DNA from: Sporodiniella umbellata
Lineage: Eukaryota; Mucoromycota; Mucoromycetes; Mucorales; Rhizopodaceae
NCBI GenBank assembly: GCA_025677835.1
Contig: JAIXMR010000029.1
Coordinates: forward strand, 124,001 to 188,000
Direction of reading: 5' to 3'
DNA: 64,000 nt
Shown here: piece by piece, positions 1 to 11,534 of the stretch
How positions within the stretch are numbered: the stretch's first letter is position 1
Layout of the letters: every line of letters begins with the position of its first letter
Notes under the pieces: generated by a model
The model's database searches: none
Told to the model about the DNA's origin: nothing
What the model saw: the letters and a program-made list of their open reading frames with translations, nothing else
Position numbers and translations under genes: made by a program

Positions 1-2560
1 GTCTTCCACAAGCTGTTCGAAATAAGTCACTGCAGATGCCCAATCGAGTTGAAGCGCATGGTTGAATCCAATCTCATAGTCAGAAAGCTGTCTCATTGCC
101 ACCTCAGTCCATTCACCCTTGCTGGATTCAGACGCAAATTGGAAAGACTGGATCGAAAGTGGAAGATTCTTGGCCACACGCGAGATGCGGGCTGCAAAGA
201 AAAGGAAGAAACAAGAGTTCGGGTGGCTGCCTTGGGCATCCAAAAGGCATTCAATCGCTGGACTCATAATGTCTTGTGTATACAGTTGAGGGGCAAAAGA
301 AGTCAATACAGAGTAATAGGCAAGTAACCTAAAGTTTCCCATGTCAATCTAGTTATCAACAAAAGCAACTCACATTAAAGAAGCCAAAGGAGCACGGATA
401 CCACGACCTTCTAGACAAAGCTTAAGTAATGCAAATCCTAATTGTTTGTCACTCTTCCATCCCAAGAGAGAAAAGATTTTTAGGATCTTGGGCGGCATCG
501 ATGAAAGAATCAAATGAACAGAGCCAATACCAAATTGGATGGCAGAGACCGTATCACAGTCCATATATTTCGTATACTCTTGTCCCATTCGCTTATACTC
601 TCGCCAGACGATACCATAGCTATGATAGGCTAGTTTTCAAAAAAAAAAAAAAAAAAAAAAAAAACAAAAAAAAAACAAAAACCAACACACACCCGTTTTT
701 TTTTTTTTAACAAAACCATTCCATCTTTCTATCGGTAGCTTACCTCTTCGGATATTAAGTCCACATTTCAAATAGCCTACGACGCTTTCTTGAGTCATTT
801 GAAGTATGCCCATCAAAAGACAGCACTCTGCTTTCACCACATGGGCTCTCAACACACCGTTTGGCATAAATGTACTTGGGTCTGATAAGCCGCCACCTAG
901 GTTAGGCATGGAGGAGGCCGGTGGGTCCGCAGGTAGCCCGTTTCTGTTGGAAGACAGGATGGAATTAAAATAACTAGACACGGTTTCCTTGAAAGGTTTC
1001 TTGTGGCAGGTGTTGTCAATCTGAGCTTTGGCAATTGTATAAGCCGTAGCCAATGCGCTCATAGCCGTCTTTTGATCGAATTCATGAAACGTCATGATGG
1101 CCTTAATAAAGGCCATGGCACCTAATCCTAGGGCGTATAAAGGATCTACCGTTGAACGCGTCTCGAATATCCTTTTGGCTTTCATAAATCGATTATCGAA
1201 TAAATGGGTCATCCCTTCTCGAATAGGTTGATCTGGTTTGCCCCCAAAAAAAAAAAAAAAATGAGACCGAAACGAAAAATACGAGTTCAAATGAGCTTTT
1301 ACCTGCTTCTTCTTGTTGGCGAGGCTTGAGATCATTGACAGGTATGTTTTTGGGATCAACAGCTTCGATGGCAATCACATTGTCTCGAAACAAGTCTAAA
1401 TCAATAGGATCTTCAATCGAATACTCAAATCCTCGACTCGGGCTGGGAAGCGCAGAGGCGTTCTGCATTTCCAATGACTTTTTAAAATCGGAAGTGGAAG
1501 AGATATGCTTCAAAGATTCTTCTACACCAGGCAAAATGTTGGCCAATCGATTGGACTCTGTCTCCTCCTTGACTTTACCCACAGCCTCCTCTTTCGTATC
1601 AGACATACTCTCCACTTTTGCTTCAATGACTTGGTTTGATTCAGGCGTGCTTTCTGCTTGGACTTTGGTCCCTTGTTTTACTTCAGGCGTGTTTTCTACC
1701 TGGGCTTCGGGTTCATGTTTAGCTTCAGGTGTGCTTTTCTCTCTTTCCACCTGGACTTCTGGCACCCTTCTTTCCTTCTCCACTTTGGCTTCCTCTTTCT
1801 CCTTTTCCACGCCAGATGACTCGATGTCGCACACTGCTTTGATAGGTTCAGCGGCTGTCTGTGTATGGCTAGTTTCAGAGTCCACAACTTGATGGATAAT
1901 CTCTTCAGATTCTTTTACGGACCCTGTGCCACGATCCACAACATTCTCCAGGTGCTGGGAATCTGCCTCAGGAGAGGCAGAGACAGCTTGTTTTTCTGCT
2001 GGAATGGGTTCAAATGTGGTAGGCCTTTCTTTTTTGATATCCTCAATCACCCTCGGTTCGATCGTTTCTTTTAACTCCACAGGTTCTTCCACTTTTGGCT
2101 GTCTGACTTGTAAAGATTCAATCTCTTCTTCTTCTTTGTCTGGTAAAGATACCTCTTCGTCCGAATCGTACCCATGATTCTGTAACGCGGGTAAAATGAA
2201 TGCCATCTCAGACATTGGTCGTACTGTGCTCTTTTCCTCTTTTTCCTCCTCCTTGCCTTCAGGTGCTTGGTTCAATTCTTCTTTTTCGCTGTCCTCTTCA
2301 CTTTGAAAATAATCGTCGTCTTCATCTTCAGCATCCTTGAAATCCTCTTCTACACTCACCATAGACGATGATTTTGATGGACTCTCACCAAACTATCAAA
2401 GAAACTCTTTAGATATCACACAATAAAAAAAAAAAAAAAAAAAAACAGGGGAAGCAATTACTTTGATTGGATCGGTTTCTTGAGGCTTTTTCCCAGTGGA
2501 TAACCTTTTTTGAATGCCTTTCCATACATTTTTCTTATCACTAGATTTGTTCTTGGCCAT
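1..2560 (-). CDS. IML2: IML2/TTC39-family TPR protein (3' end cut by window edge)
   Basis: Five exons are visible: 2560-2462, 2392-1303, 1232-744, 629-374 and 328 to beyond the left edge; all phases join and give at least 754 residues. The core (FDNRFMKAKRIFE, LGLGAMAFIKAIMTF, ECCLLMGILQM, LKCGLNIRRG) matches the IML2/TTC39 family (DUF3808), outer-membrane or lipid-droplet associated TPR proteins; yeast Iml2 helps clear inclusion bodies. The first ~395 residues are an extra acidic, low-complexity region rich in Glu, Lys, Pro and Thr with repeated TPE-x-K/VE units (about 1640-1790), so the protein is longer than its relatives. Start ATG 2560 begins MAKNKSSDKK. Role in this fungus is inferred from family only; the C-terminus is unseen. 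Confidence 0.85.
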
Positions 2561-3804
2561 CAGTTATAGTGAATGAATTGTCTTCCGTGGCTAGACTTGG
2601 AAAAAATATAAAGAAAAGAAAAATTGTTAAAAAAAAAACAAGTGCACAATAATAAATATTAATTATCGGAGGTTGAAATAGCGTTGATTTCTCCAACTGC
2701 ATGACGAGAAAAGTCTATAAGGAAGCTTGTGTCAGAAACTATTCAGAGTCATCGTGGTAAATAACAACAAAAAACTCCCCCCCAAAAAAAAAGGTAGTTA
2801 CAGACTGCAGTCACCGTACTAATCTATCTTTGTTAAAGTATACAGTAAATTAACACCAGTGTATAACGAAACAAACTATCAATAGCATAAGAATTTTGAA
2901 AAAGAAAAAGCTTTTCAGTGCCCCCAACAAAGCGATCCAATGTTAGATGTAGCCTTGCGGGTCAAAACATAAGCAGCCTTATATTTTATTTTGGCAAAGT
3001 CAAAGAGACAGCAAATCGGATCACCAATTTTTTTTAATGATAGATGGCTAACACGAAAACCGTAAAATGGCTGGAAAAAAAAAAAAAAAAAACAGATTTA
3101 CTGGCATTGACACAGGCAGCTCTCGTGGTCGTATCAACAGAGTCAATATTACTGAAAGGTTTAGCTGCAGTCGACTAGTCACTTTTTAGTAGAGGTAACT
3201 ACAATCATAGTCTCAAAATCGTTAAAATCAATTTTTGCATTTACAATTGTCTCTGAACGTGTATGTTTTTTTCTCAGTAAATTAGGGCGGGTTTATGAAA
3301 GCTCTACAAAATCAGACTAATGTCTATAGGATCATATATGAAATGGTTAAAAATGCAAACAAGTCATTACATTGGTTAGAAATGTAAGCTGTCACTCCCC
3401 TCCCTTTTTGTTTTTTTTTTTTTTTAGCAAACAGATGTTTTGAATTTGTACTACCCGACAAGTAGAGCTGAATTCATCATACAAATAGTAAAAGGCAATG
3501 GTTACTATAGGAAACACGCGAAACAGAGCTGTTAGTTCAAATACATGTTTAATATTCGTTTGTCTCTCATGAATCTAATTTTGTGTATCTCATTGGAAGG
3601 AACTTTTTGAAAATCTAAACCAGCTGGTCTTTAGCCATTTTCAAGCTGAAAAAAAAAAAAAGCTTCGAAAAGTCAGAAGCCAACCTTCTATCTTTCGTAA
3701 AACAGTATCAAAAAGGGTGTCCCGTGTAATGGCGCTGTCCTAATTTCTTTTTGTAAACCCAAACAACTTTTGTCTGCTTCTTCTTTTCTTCTTTGTAAAT
3801 TATA
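2561..3804. other. intergenic, divergent promoters
   Basis: Lies between the 5' ends of the IML2-like gene (-) and the AIFM2-like gene (+). AT-rich with several A or T runs of 10-18; no gene, RNA or repeat recognised. Confidence 0.6.
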
Positions 3805-5077
3805 ATGACAAAAAAGCTCGTGATATTAGGCGGTGGTGCTGCTGGGTTTCTGATAGCTAGCCATATTAACAAGCAAAAACTAGACTTGGATGTGGTTTTG
3901 ATAGATAGCAAGGTAAAACGAACAAACAGGCTGAATTACTGACTGCGTAGTCTTATTTTGAATATACGCCTGCAATGTGCTCCGTTTTATTTGAAAAAAC
4001 TTTGGAAGATCTTCGTAGACACTTTACAAATGTTACCTTTGACTATGAAAGTGTTTTGGCCGGATTAAACGTTCAGTTCATTTGTGGAACAGTCAAGCAG
4101 GTCGAAGACACACAAGGTAAATGCATTGCCAATGGGATTAAAGCCTGTTTTTTTTTTTAAAAAAAAATAATAATAATAACAATACGAGAACAGTACAAGT
4201 GTCTGTTAAAGATACGTCATTGTTCGTCAAGTACGATCTGATCGCGATCTGTACCGGATCGAGCTATCCAGGCCCTTGGAAAGCTAACGAAGAGTGCTTG
4301 GAGTGGGATAAGAGATTAAATTATCTTGAGAAAGAACGTCAAGCCTACTTGGATGCAAAAGACATATTGTGTATCGGCGGTGGCCCTGTCGGAGTGGAAG
4401 TGGCAGGTGAGGTGGCCTATAGATCACCCCATAAGTCTATCACTCTGATCAACAGCGGCCCAGTTGTACTAGCCAGTGCTCCTCATAACCTAGGCAAAAA
4501 AGCCCAAAGAATACTAAAAGCTCAAAAAGTTCATCTAATCATGGATGAAAAGGCGGAAGAGCAGAACGGTGTTTATGTCACAAATAAATCTCACCAGACA
4601 CTTCGGCCAAGCTTGGTATATAACTGCATAGGTGTGAAGCCAAATACCAGCTTCTTAAACCCGGATTGGCTAGATGACAGTGGCTGCGTAAAAGTTGAAA
4701 AAAATCTTAGCGTACAAGGAAAAGATAACATATTTGCTTTGGGAGATGTCAACAACATCGGTGAACCTAAGCTGTATTATACAGCACACATGCAAGCTAT
4801 GCATTTTACCCACCAGCTTTCCAATATCTTGCAAGGAAAATATATGGAGCCCTACCGGTTCTCTACGCCCACCATGTTCATTTCCCTCGGGCCTTATTAT
4901 AGTGTGGGTGCTTTTTCAAAGCTCAGTTTGGCTGGATGGCCATTGGGTCAGGATAGAGGTAGCAGGTTAGCGTCATGGATGAAGTTCATCATTGAGAAGG
5001 TCAGCACACAGGGAGGTGGTAGAGTAGAAGGCTTCGTCAACCAAACGCTATATCTTTATAACCGTCTGACTTGTTAA
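3805..5077 (+). CDS. AIFM2: AIFM2/FSP1-like FAD-dependent NAD(P)H oxidoreductase
   Basis: Three exons, 3805-3912, 3951-4116 and 4194-5077, encode 384 residues, close to the 373 of human AIFM2. The N-terminal FAD Rossmann motif is LVILGGGAAGF (residues 5-15), the NAD(P)H fold is ILCIGGGPVGVEVAGE, and the second FAD motif is FALGDVNN. Family members reduce quinones with NAD(P)H at membranes; human FSP1 recycles ubiquinol and limits lipid peroxidation. The human N-terminal Gly for myristoylation is absent (MTKK here), so membrane attachment must differ, if it occurs. Intron 2 contains a T11A9 tract. The stop lies 153 bp from the DUR3 stop, tail to tail. Other class-II AIF-like oxidoreductases remain possible. 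Confidence 0.85.
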
Positions 5078-5230
5078 ATAAACAAACACTTCAAATATGA
5101 TACTTTTTTTGTTATGTATTATCCACATATAAACAATAGTTGAGAGGTGCAATTGAGTTTGAGACAGTTATTAAGATTTTATTTTCAAGTTTTTTTTCGT
5201 TTTATTTGAGCTAGATATTTTCTTTAGCAT

Positions 5231-7557
5231 TTATTCTTGCGGTTTCTTTTTATCTACTATGTATATTTCTATGTTTTCTTCGGAAACTCTGTGAATTGAA
5301 GGCAATTTGGGAGCCCGTTTTCCTAAAATATCTTTCCATACTCCTATAAAAATGTAGGCCAAAGTATTTCGTGCCTCGTAAACAGGATATACACCAACCG
5401 CTATAAATCCAAAAAAAGCCCAAGCGATAGAAACAATTACCCATCCTGTAAAAAACGTTTTTGAAAATACATAGCGAGAGAAAAACATTGGTAGAGGCCA
5501 CAAAACAAACAATGCAAAAGAAAGGCAAACACTTGAGATTTTTGCAAAATTTGAGCTTCTACATAGAGCATCTGAATCTTCCGGAACTGACTGAGTTATA
5601 TCTGTAGTGACCGTTTCGTTTTGGATTTGTTCAATTCTTCTAGTAGCATCAAAATCAAAATTATCAGGAAAAGCCAAGCTTGAAGGAACGATGATCAATA
5701 AAGGTGAGATCAGAGCCGCCAAATTGCCAGCCATCATAGGAAAGTTTTGTGAAGTACTCTCAACAGTAATAGTGCCGTACGTTCGATATGTAACACCCAA
5801 CCATGTGCTTACCGAAACGCAGAGACCAAATAGAGGTGACACAGTGGCTGCCATTCTGTTTTGTTTGCTCCATAGTAGAGTTAAAGCTAATGGAATTACT
5901 GCAGAACAGATCAAGATGCCCATCTAAAATCTTGTCAGACTTTTCTTCTAATAAAGAAAAAAATCTCTTCCTTACTAAAGTATATAGGTAGCCCAAGTTT
6001 ATGCCTGTAAAGTTGAGCAGTACAGCAAGTACACCCATTAGAAGACCAAAGCTAACAACACATATACGCGAGACAGTTACTGTTCTTTCTCCTGAAGCTT
6101 CAGGGTTAATATAAGTTCTATATATATCATATGTCAATACTGAAGAGACAGCAATTAGCTCTGCAGAGCAAGCACTTGTTACAGCCATAAAAACTAGCAC
6201 TAAACATGCAAATCCTCCCATAGGTCCTAAAAGTGCTGTAGCAGTATCAGGCAATACCAGTCCCTGGCTTACTGCGTATGGGGTAAGATTGATTTCTAAA
6301 GCCCTTCCGGCCAAGCCCATTGTGGTGGCTAATGTAAAAGGGATGGCAAACCAAGCAAGCCCACCTATAAGATAGGCTTTGACAGCGTAAAGTGGGTGTG
6401 CAGCAATTGCTCGTTGCCAATACGCATTGTCCACAAAGACCGTTCCAAAGTTTCCTACGATATTAATAACACTGTGTGTCATATTAATAAAAAGAAATGT
6501 ATATATGCAGTTTTGGTAGATGAGTCGCGTTACCCAAAAATCAGCGCCTGGAGTGAGGACATTGTTACTAATGATCCATCCTGATTATTAGCAACTGGAC
6601 TTTTACTGGATGCTTGAATAAGCAAATCATACATATTACTGATAGATCCGATTTTGGGCGACGATGTGTATACTGCAAATACAAATGAAAAAATAATAAT
6701 AAATATGACAACTGTATGTCTATGGTCGAGATTAGCAAAAGCGCAAAAGACAACATGGCAATATTTACGCATAGTCTGACATAAAAGTCGCTTTGATACC
6801 ACCAAAGAGAGTATAAACGACAACACCAACAGGAAGAAGAAAACAGACAGCAACAATATGCATATCAGTCAAATAATTTACGACTGCACTTCCACCTAAA
6901 AGAAGCATCGCAGTTACTATCTATAGTATAAAAACCCATTTACGGATTTGTAAGAAATACAATAACTTTGAAAAAAAAAAAAAAAAATAACAAATACTTA
7001 CAACATTAGTCAGAAAAGAAAACGCTAAATAAACCAAATGGGCTTTTTTTCCATAACGTACAAGAACAACTTCTAAAAAGGTATGCGCATTAGGGGCTCT
7101 TCGCTTTAGCTCTATAGCCAAAACAGCAAATAGCAAAACTTGCACAACCGCTCCAGAAGCATACCAAATTGGACCCTATTCAATGAATGAGTGTTTTGAA
7201 AATAAATTGATTACTCGGCCTACCGCAACTCCGTATTTATAAGCAACCTCCGTACTAGTTAGTAGCGTAGCAGCCCAAGTCCAGCTTGAAACTATCGCAC
7301 TTGCAATTAATCCTGTTTTGACTGTTCTTTGAGCCGTCATGTACATTTCTGAAGTTTGGGTTTCTTTTAAATAACGGCGATTGAGGTAGGTGACACTTGT
7401 CATAATAAACGCAAACAAGGCACCAAAACTATGAAACATAAGCGTCTTGAAGTTGGATTTAAGCAAAATACCCTAATACTACACCATAGCCAAACCCTGT
7501 AGCGTTTTAGAATCTTGGTTTGAATGTGATCTCTTTACCTTGAGACAAAATCGCCAT
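5231..7557 (-). CDS. DUR3: DUR3 urea/polyamine permease (sodium:solute symporter family)
   Basis: Eight exons: 7557-7539, 7496-7472, 7428-7224, 7175-7002, 6920-6769, 6719-6534, 6471-5976, 5923-5231; 649 residues. The sequence follows yeast Dur3 along its length: [69 protein letters not shown] and YPMMAGN-like [11 protein letters not shown]. It is a plasma-membrane, multi-pass, ion-coupled importer of urea (and polyamines in yeast), feeding urea amidolyase or urease. Exons 1 and 2 are only 19 and 25 nt; the start at 7557 gives MAILSQGFGYG, aligned with the yeast N-terminus, so no more 5' exon is needed. Upstream DNA holds eight GATA-type sites, fitting nitrogen catabolite control. Confidence 0.93.
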
Positions 7558-7633
7558 TTGATTAACGATACAAACTCTGTAAATCAAATATATACATTTG
7601 TAAATAAAAAACAACCTCGATTTTATACTTTCT

Positions 7634-7816
7634 CTTATCAAAACCGTTACGATAAGATTCAAACATATGTCTTCGTGCAGTGTTTGATATGAAGATAAAT
7701 AGGAATATGTACGATAAGATACCAAAACTTAGTTTATATAGATAACCACTCTTTGTGAAACTCAAACAGATAACATGTTAAGCTTATAACGATAACCAAA
7801 ACATCATTTTGTTTAT
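7634..7816. promoter_or_regulatory. cluster of GATA-factor sites upstream of DUR3
   Basis: Eight GATAA cores lie 77-259 bp upstream of the DUR3 start: GATAAG at 7651 and 7713, its complement CTTATC at 7634, GATAA at 7694, 7741, 7769 and 7791, and TTATC at 7812. Fungal nitrogen GATA activators (AreA/Nit2/Gln3) bind such sites, and DUR3 is a classical nitrogen-catabolite-repressed gene. Binding here is inferred. Confidence 0.7.
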
Positions 7817-8875
7817 CAGTACTCGATACGGCTCTGGTTTTTTAAAAATCTTCTGCTTTACTCTTTTTTTTTCTTTAGAAAACTATAGTATGTTTTCGGT
7901 GCTGCTTTATATAGTGATACTGTAGCTAAATAGTTGATGATAAAACTTGCAAAATGCTTCTTATACTGTTTTGCTTTTCTCCTTCAACTATCTCTCGGGT
8001 TTTTTATTTTATCACACAAGGTGTATATCCAAATAACTTTATACAAATGTTTGCTACCCTCGATTTAAAATTTATTTTTGTACCAAAGAGGAGCTGGTCA
8101 TTGTATGGCAAAGAATACTACCTAAAGAGGTTTTTTAACCATGGTACAGTAAAGCAAATATTGATATAACGTTTGGACTAATCTTAACAAAGAAATGATC
8201 GAGCTAAAAAAAGATTTTGATTGTATTCTGAAAATCACAACTGTTAAAATAACTAATGTAATAAAAGTTAAAAAAGTGCGGTGCCAAGCTATCTACAATT
8301 TTAATTCATATATCACAAACTTTAATGTGTAACAGTTTGAATAAGATAGGTAGACAGTAAACATCAAAGCCTCAAGCTGTTGATCTCAATAGAGTCTACA
8401 CAATTTAAACTGAGCAATCAGTAGATCGACTTTTAAAAGAATGATGTCTACCTGTTATCTTAGTACTACAGCTGTTAGGTTGTACATTGAAGATTGGGCA
8501 CAGATGTAATCAGAGTGTATGATCCGCAAAGTAAGTGTATGGCTTGGAACTTGATATGACGGCAAAGTAAAACTGTTATGAATAATAGAAGTATCTCTAA
8601 ATAGCAAAACGCTTCTATCAAATATAAAGCGATTACATTACAGCCCGTCAAATTCGTACTCACAGCTGTACCAATCAAGGATCCTATAGCAACAGCGTAT
8701 TGAACTATTAAGAATACAAGAAAAAAAAAGACGACGGTATAATCAAGCTTGTATTTTTAATTTATAATCTATACAATTTATTGTTGCTCATAACATCAGT
8801 ATATTAAAGGCTAGAGAGGTCTGAGTTCTTCTAAACTTCTAAAATTGGAGCTTTATACTGCGACTATGTTAGTGT
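7817..8875. other. intergenic 5' of DUR3 and 3' of START gene
   Basis: AT-rich. On the minus strand about 8760-8480 there is an open stretch with a strongly hydrophobic segment (FFFLVFLIVQYAVAIGS) followed by a GTGAGT splice donor; no start or homolog recognised, so it is not called as a gene. Confidence 0.5.
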
Positions 8876-11534
8876 TTAACATGGTTGGCATTGAGTAGAG
8901 AATTTCCCCATATAGTAGCAAGCAAGCATTAAAAGTATCACAAAGCTATACTGCTGTATAGAAAAAGAAAAGTCCTCAGTATTGGATACGGTACTGTTGG
9001 TGGTATTCTCTGCTAATACAGACTCATCCTATTAAACTTGAATCTTCTGACTTGAATTATACCAATGTATTTTTACCTCTTTCAAAGCTTTTACTTCTTC
9101 GTTTGTTTTGGCCGACTGATTTTCTTTTATGTCAAGCAGTTGTGAACCCTTTCCGGAGGTGATTGTCAGGCTTATTTTTTCTCCTTCCAAAGCTACAGTT
9201 TCTGTAAATATACGCAGACCGCCTTGCTTGCTAACTACTTTGACTCCTTCTTTTGGGAAAATGTTAAATTGAAACCCTTCGGGAAATGCACTAGAATGAA
9301 TTCGTAGATCGGTACACCATGAGCTATGATTTCTTCTTGACGGTGTATGCTTAGCAATATAGGTTATAGTGTAGTCGTTGTCTTTATATTCCTCGAGTAC
9401 AATTTTCCCTGCGACACGTCGAATATAGGGAGGGCAGCCAGTATGCTCAAGATATTCCTTGATTTTCAAAAGACAGGAAGGTAATGTAAAAGCTAACTTT
9501 CGAACAATAGAGGGTGGAAGAGGCGTTAAGCCTGACAGATTTAGGTGGGCAATGAATGTGACCCGCACAGAGTGAGATGTTGGTATTAGTGCCCAGCCAT
9601 ATGTCACATAAGTTCCTCTCGTACAAGATCTAACTGGAATCAAGTTATCCTCTACGCTGATAGAGGCAATGTAGACTGCCCCAGTATTAATGTTAGTTTC
9701 GATGCTTGTCAGAATTGAAAAATCTCGATTTTGAATAGGAAAAAGATTTTTCATTTTGATATATATTAGATATTCCTTCTGAGAGTATCTTTCTATAACC
9801 TGTCCGTGTTCAAAGCTCTCATCCCCTAGATAAGTTTGGAATGAAAAAAATATATGCTTTTGTTAATATTTTTTCTGTTGTTTCTAGCTGTAAGTTACAT
9901 GATCTTCGTGCACCAAAACATTGAATGACAGAGCAAATTTGTTCAACAGTCCAAGTATCAGGAAACTCGAAATCGCTTCGCATAACTGGTAGTGCAGAAT
10001 GTTCTAAAGTTTGTGAATACATTTTTGCTCCGTTTTCTTCTCTAATCAAACTCCACTCGCTTAGATCAGTTTCTACATATTTTTTTAGATTTTCAAAGCT
10101 TCTTTTACGAGCATTTCGGTGTGGACTTGAAGGGTAGAGTCTGTTAGGTAGCGATGTAGCCGATGGCTCTTCAATTGTCGATAAACCTTTTGATACTAAA
10201 GTGGGCTTTGTCTCGGCTGTACTAAGCGAAGATATACGTGGCGGAGGGTTAGAGAGCACAAAAGCTTTGGAGGCGTGGGGTTGTGGAGGTATATACGCTT
10301 TTCCTAAAGTTGGCGATTGCTGTAGATGTTCAAAGGAAACTCTAGGAAAAGTCAGTCTTTTGTTTCTGAAGAATGGGCAAGTATAGCGTACGATGATTCA
10401 GATGTAGGTTTGTTAGGTATTGGTGTTGTGGATACAATAGCAGGTGGCGAGTGGGCCATTATGTTGTAGCCTTCTGCTTTAAGTCGGTCGGCTTTACGCT
10501 GAAGATACCCGTCAATTGCTGTAATAATTAATGGTTTTCTAGCCAATGACTTTTTAGTAAATCCAGGAACCCATCCCCTTATATTTTCTTGTGTAATGTA
10601 AGTAATCTGGGTGGCTACAGGATGTTTCTTTATTTGTTCTAGCACCCATCCTTGTAACTTTATATTGAAACAATAAGCTTTCAGTTTATCTTGCTTTATT
10701 CTTTCTTTCTTTCTTTTATTAAAACGGGAATCTACCTTGACTTGATATCTGTTTTTGTCTGGTAATTTAGGAACCTTCGGAGTATTTACACTTGTACAAG
10801 CAAAGATAATTTTGCCATCTGTTGTACATTCAATTTTTTCTAAAAGAGTCATATCGAATGCCCTTTTAATGTCAATTAGAAACAGAATAATATAAGATTC
10901 TCATACTTTGAAGTCGCGGTAGATTTGTATGATTCGTATGTCAATGAAGTTGTATTATTTAGGTTCTCAATCAACCTTCCCTCCTCGAATCTTGTTTCGT
11001 TTTTTGATGGATACTAAATAGTCAGAGTATGTAGCTTTATGCCGAATCGACTTACTGCTCATCCCATAGTTTTCTCATTCCAATAACATAAAAAACAGAT
11101 TGCGGCGTAAAACCGTCGATGATGGCCTGTCCTCGAAACAAAGCAAATTTTTCGTCTTTCGATTGTTTTTGAAGCATACAAACTGTAGTCCCACTTTTGT
11201 GCTTCAAGACTTTTTTCCAATCAGGATCTTGTGCATATTCTTTTAATAGATTTATAGTTTGATCAGCAACATGCGCTGAAAATCCGTGGGTATAGGATAT
11301 GATAGGCTCAGGGCGCTTATAGAGGTCATCGTCTTCACTAAAAATACAGGTAGTTGTCGCTGATGGTTCATCCTCGTTTTCAGTAGTCGCGATTCCGCTA
11401 TCTCTATCCAAAAAATTGGCTTTGGAAACACGAGGAAGTTTAGTCCCTTCCTTCCTGTTCATAAATAAGAATAAAGAAAAGAATAAAGAAAAGATTACCA
11501 TCTGTAATACTTTAATAAAAAATATTTTGCCCAT
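8876..11534 (-). CDS. membrane protein with two START lipid-binding domains
   Basis: Six exons: 11534-11056, 10990-10907, 10862-10392, 10341-9899, 9825-9077, 9028-8876; 792 residues. The N-terminus has a hydrophobic anchor (MVIFSLFFSLFLFM, about residues 12-25). START domain 1 (about 75-290) carries RKLWDEQFEEGRLIENL and SLTYESYK; domain 2 (about 340-590) carries RRSWDESFEHGQVIERY, FPIQNRDFSIL and RVTFIAHLNL. Each domain keeps the Trp-Asp pair, in domain 2 formed across an intron. The last exon adds an acidic spacer and a second hydrophobic segment (YSFVILLMLACYYM). START folds hold one sterol or phospholipid, so a lipid transfer role at the ER or a contact site is likely, but ligand and partner are unknown. 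Exon 3 donor (GTACGC) is weak; it is supported by an ACTGAC branch site and frame restoration. Confidence 0.75.

Noticed and set aside
637..1374. Continuous open frame spanning exon 3 of the IML2-like gene
   Set aside because: Both ends run through introns and homopolymers; the spliced model with consistent phases explains the conserved part.
1326..1892. Ser-rich open frame on the plus strand
   Set aside because: Antisense shadow of the low-complexity acidic exon of the IML2-like gene.
7954..8169. 71-codon plus-strand open frame
   Set aside because: Short, AT-driven hydrophobic translation in intergenic DNA; no supporting motif.
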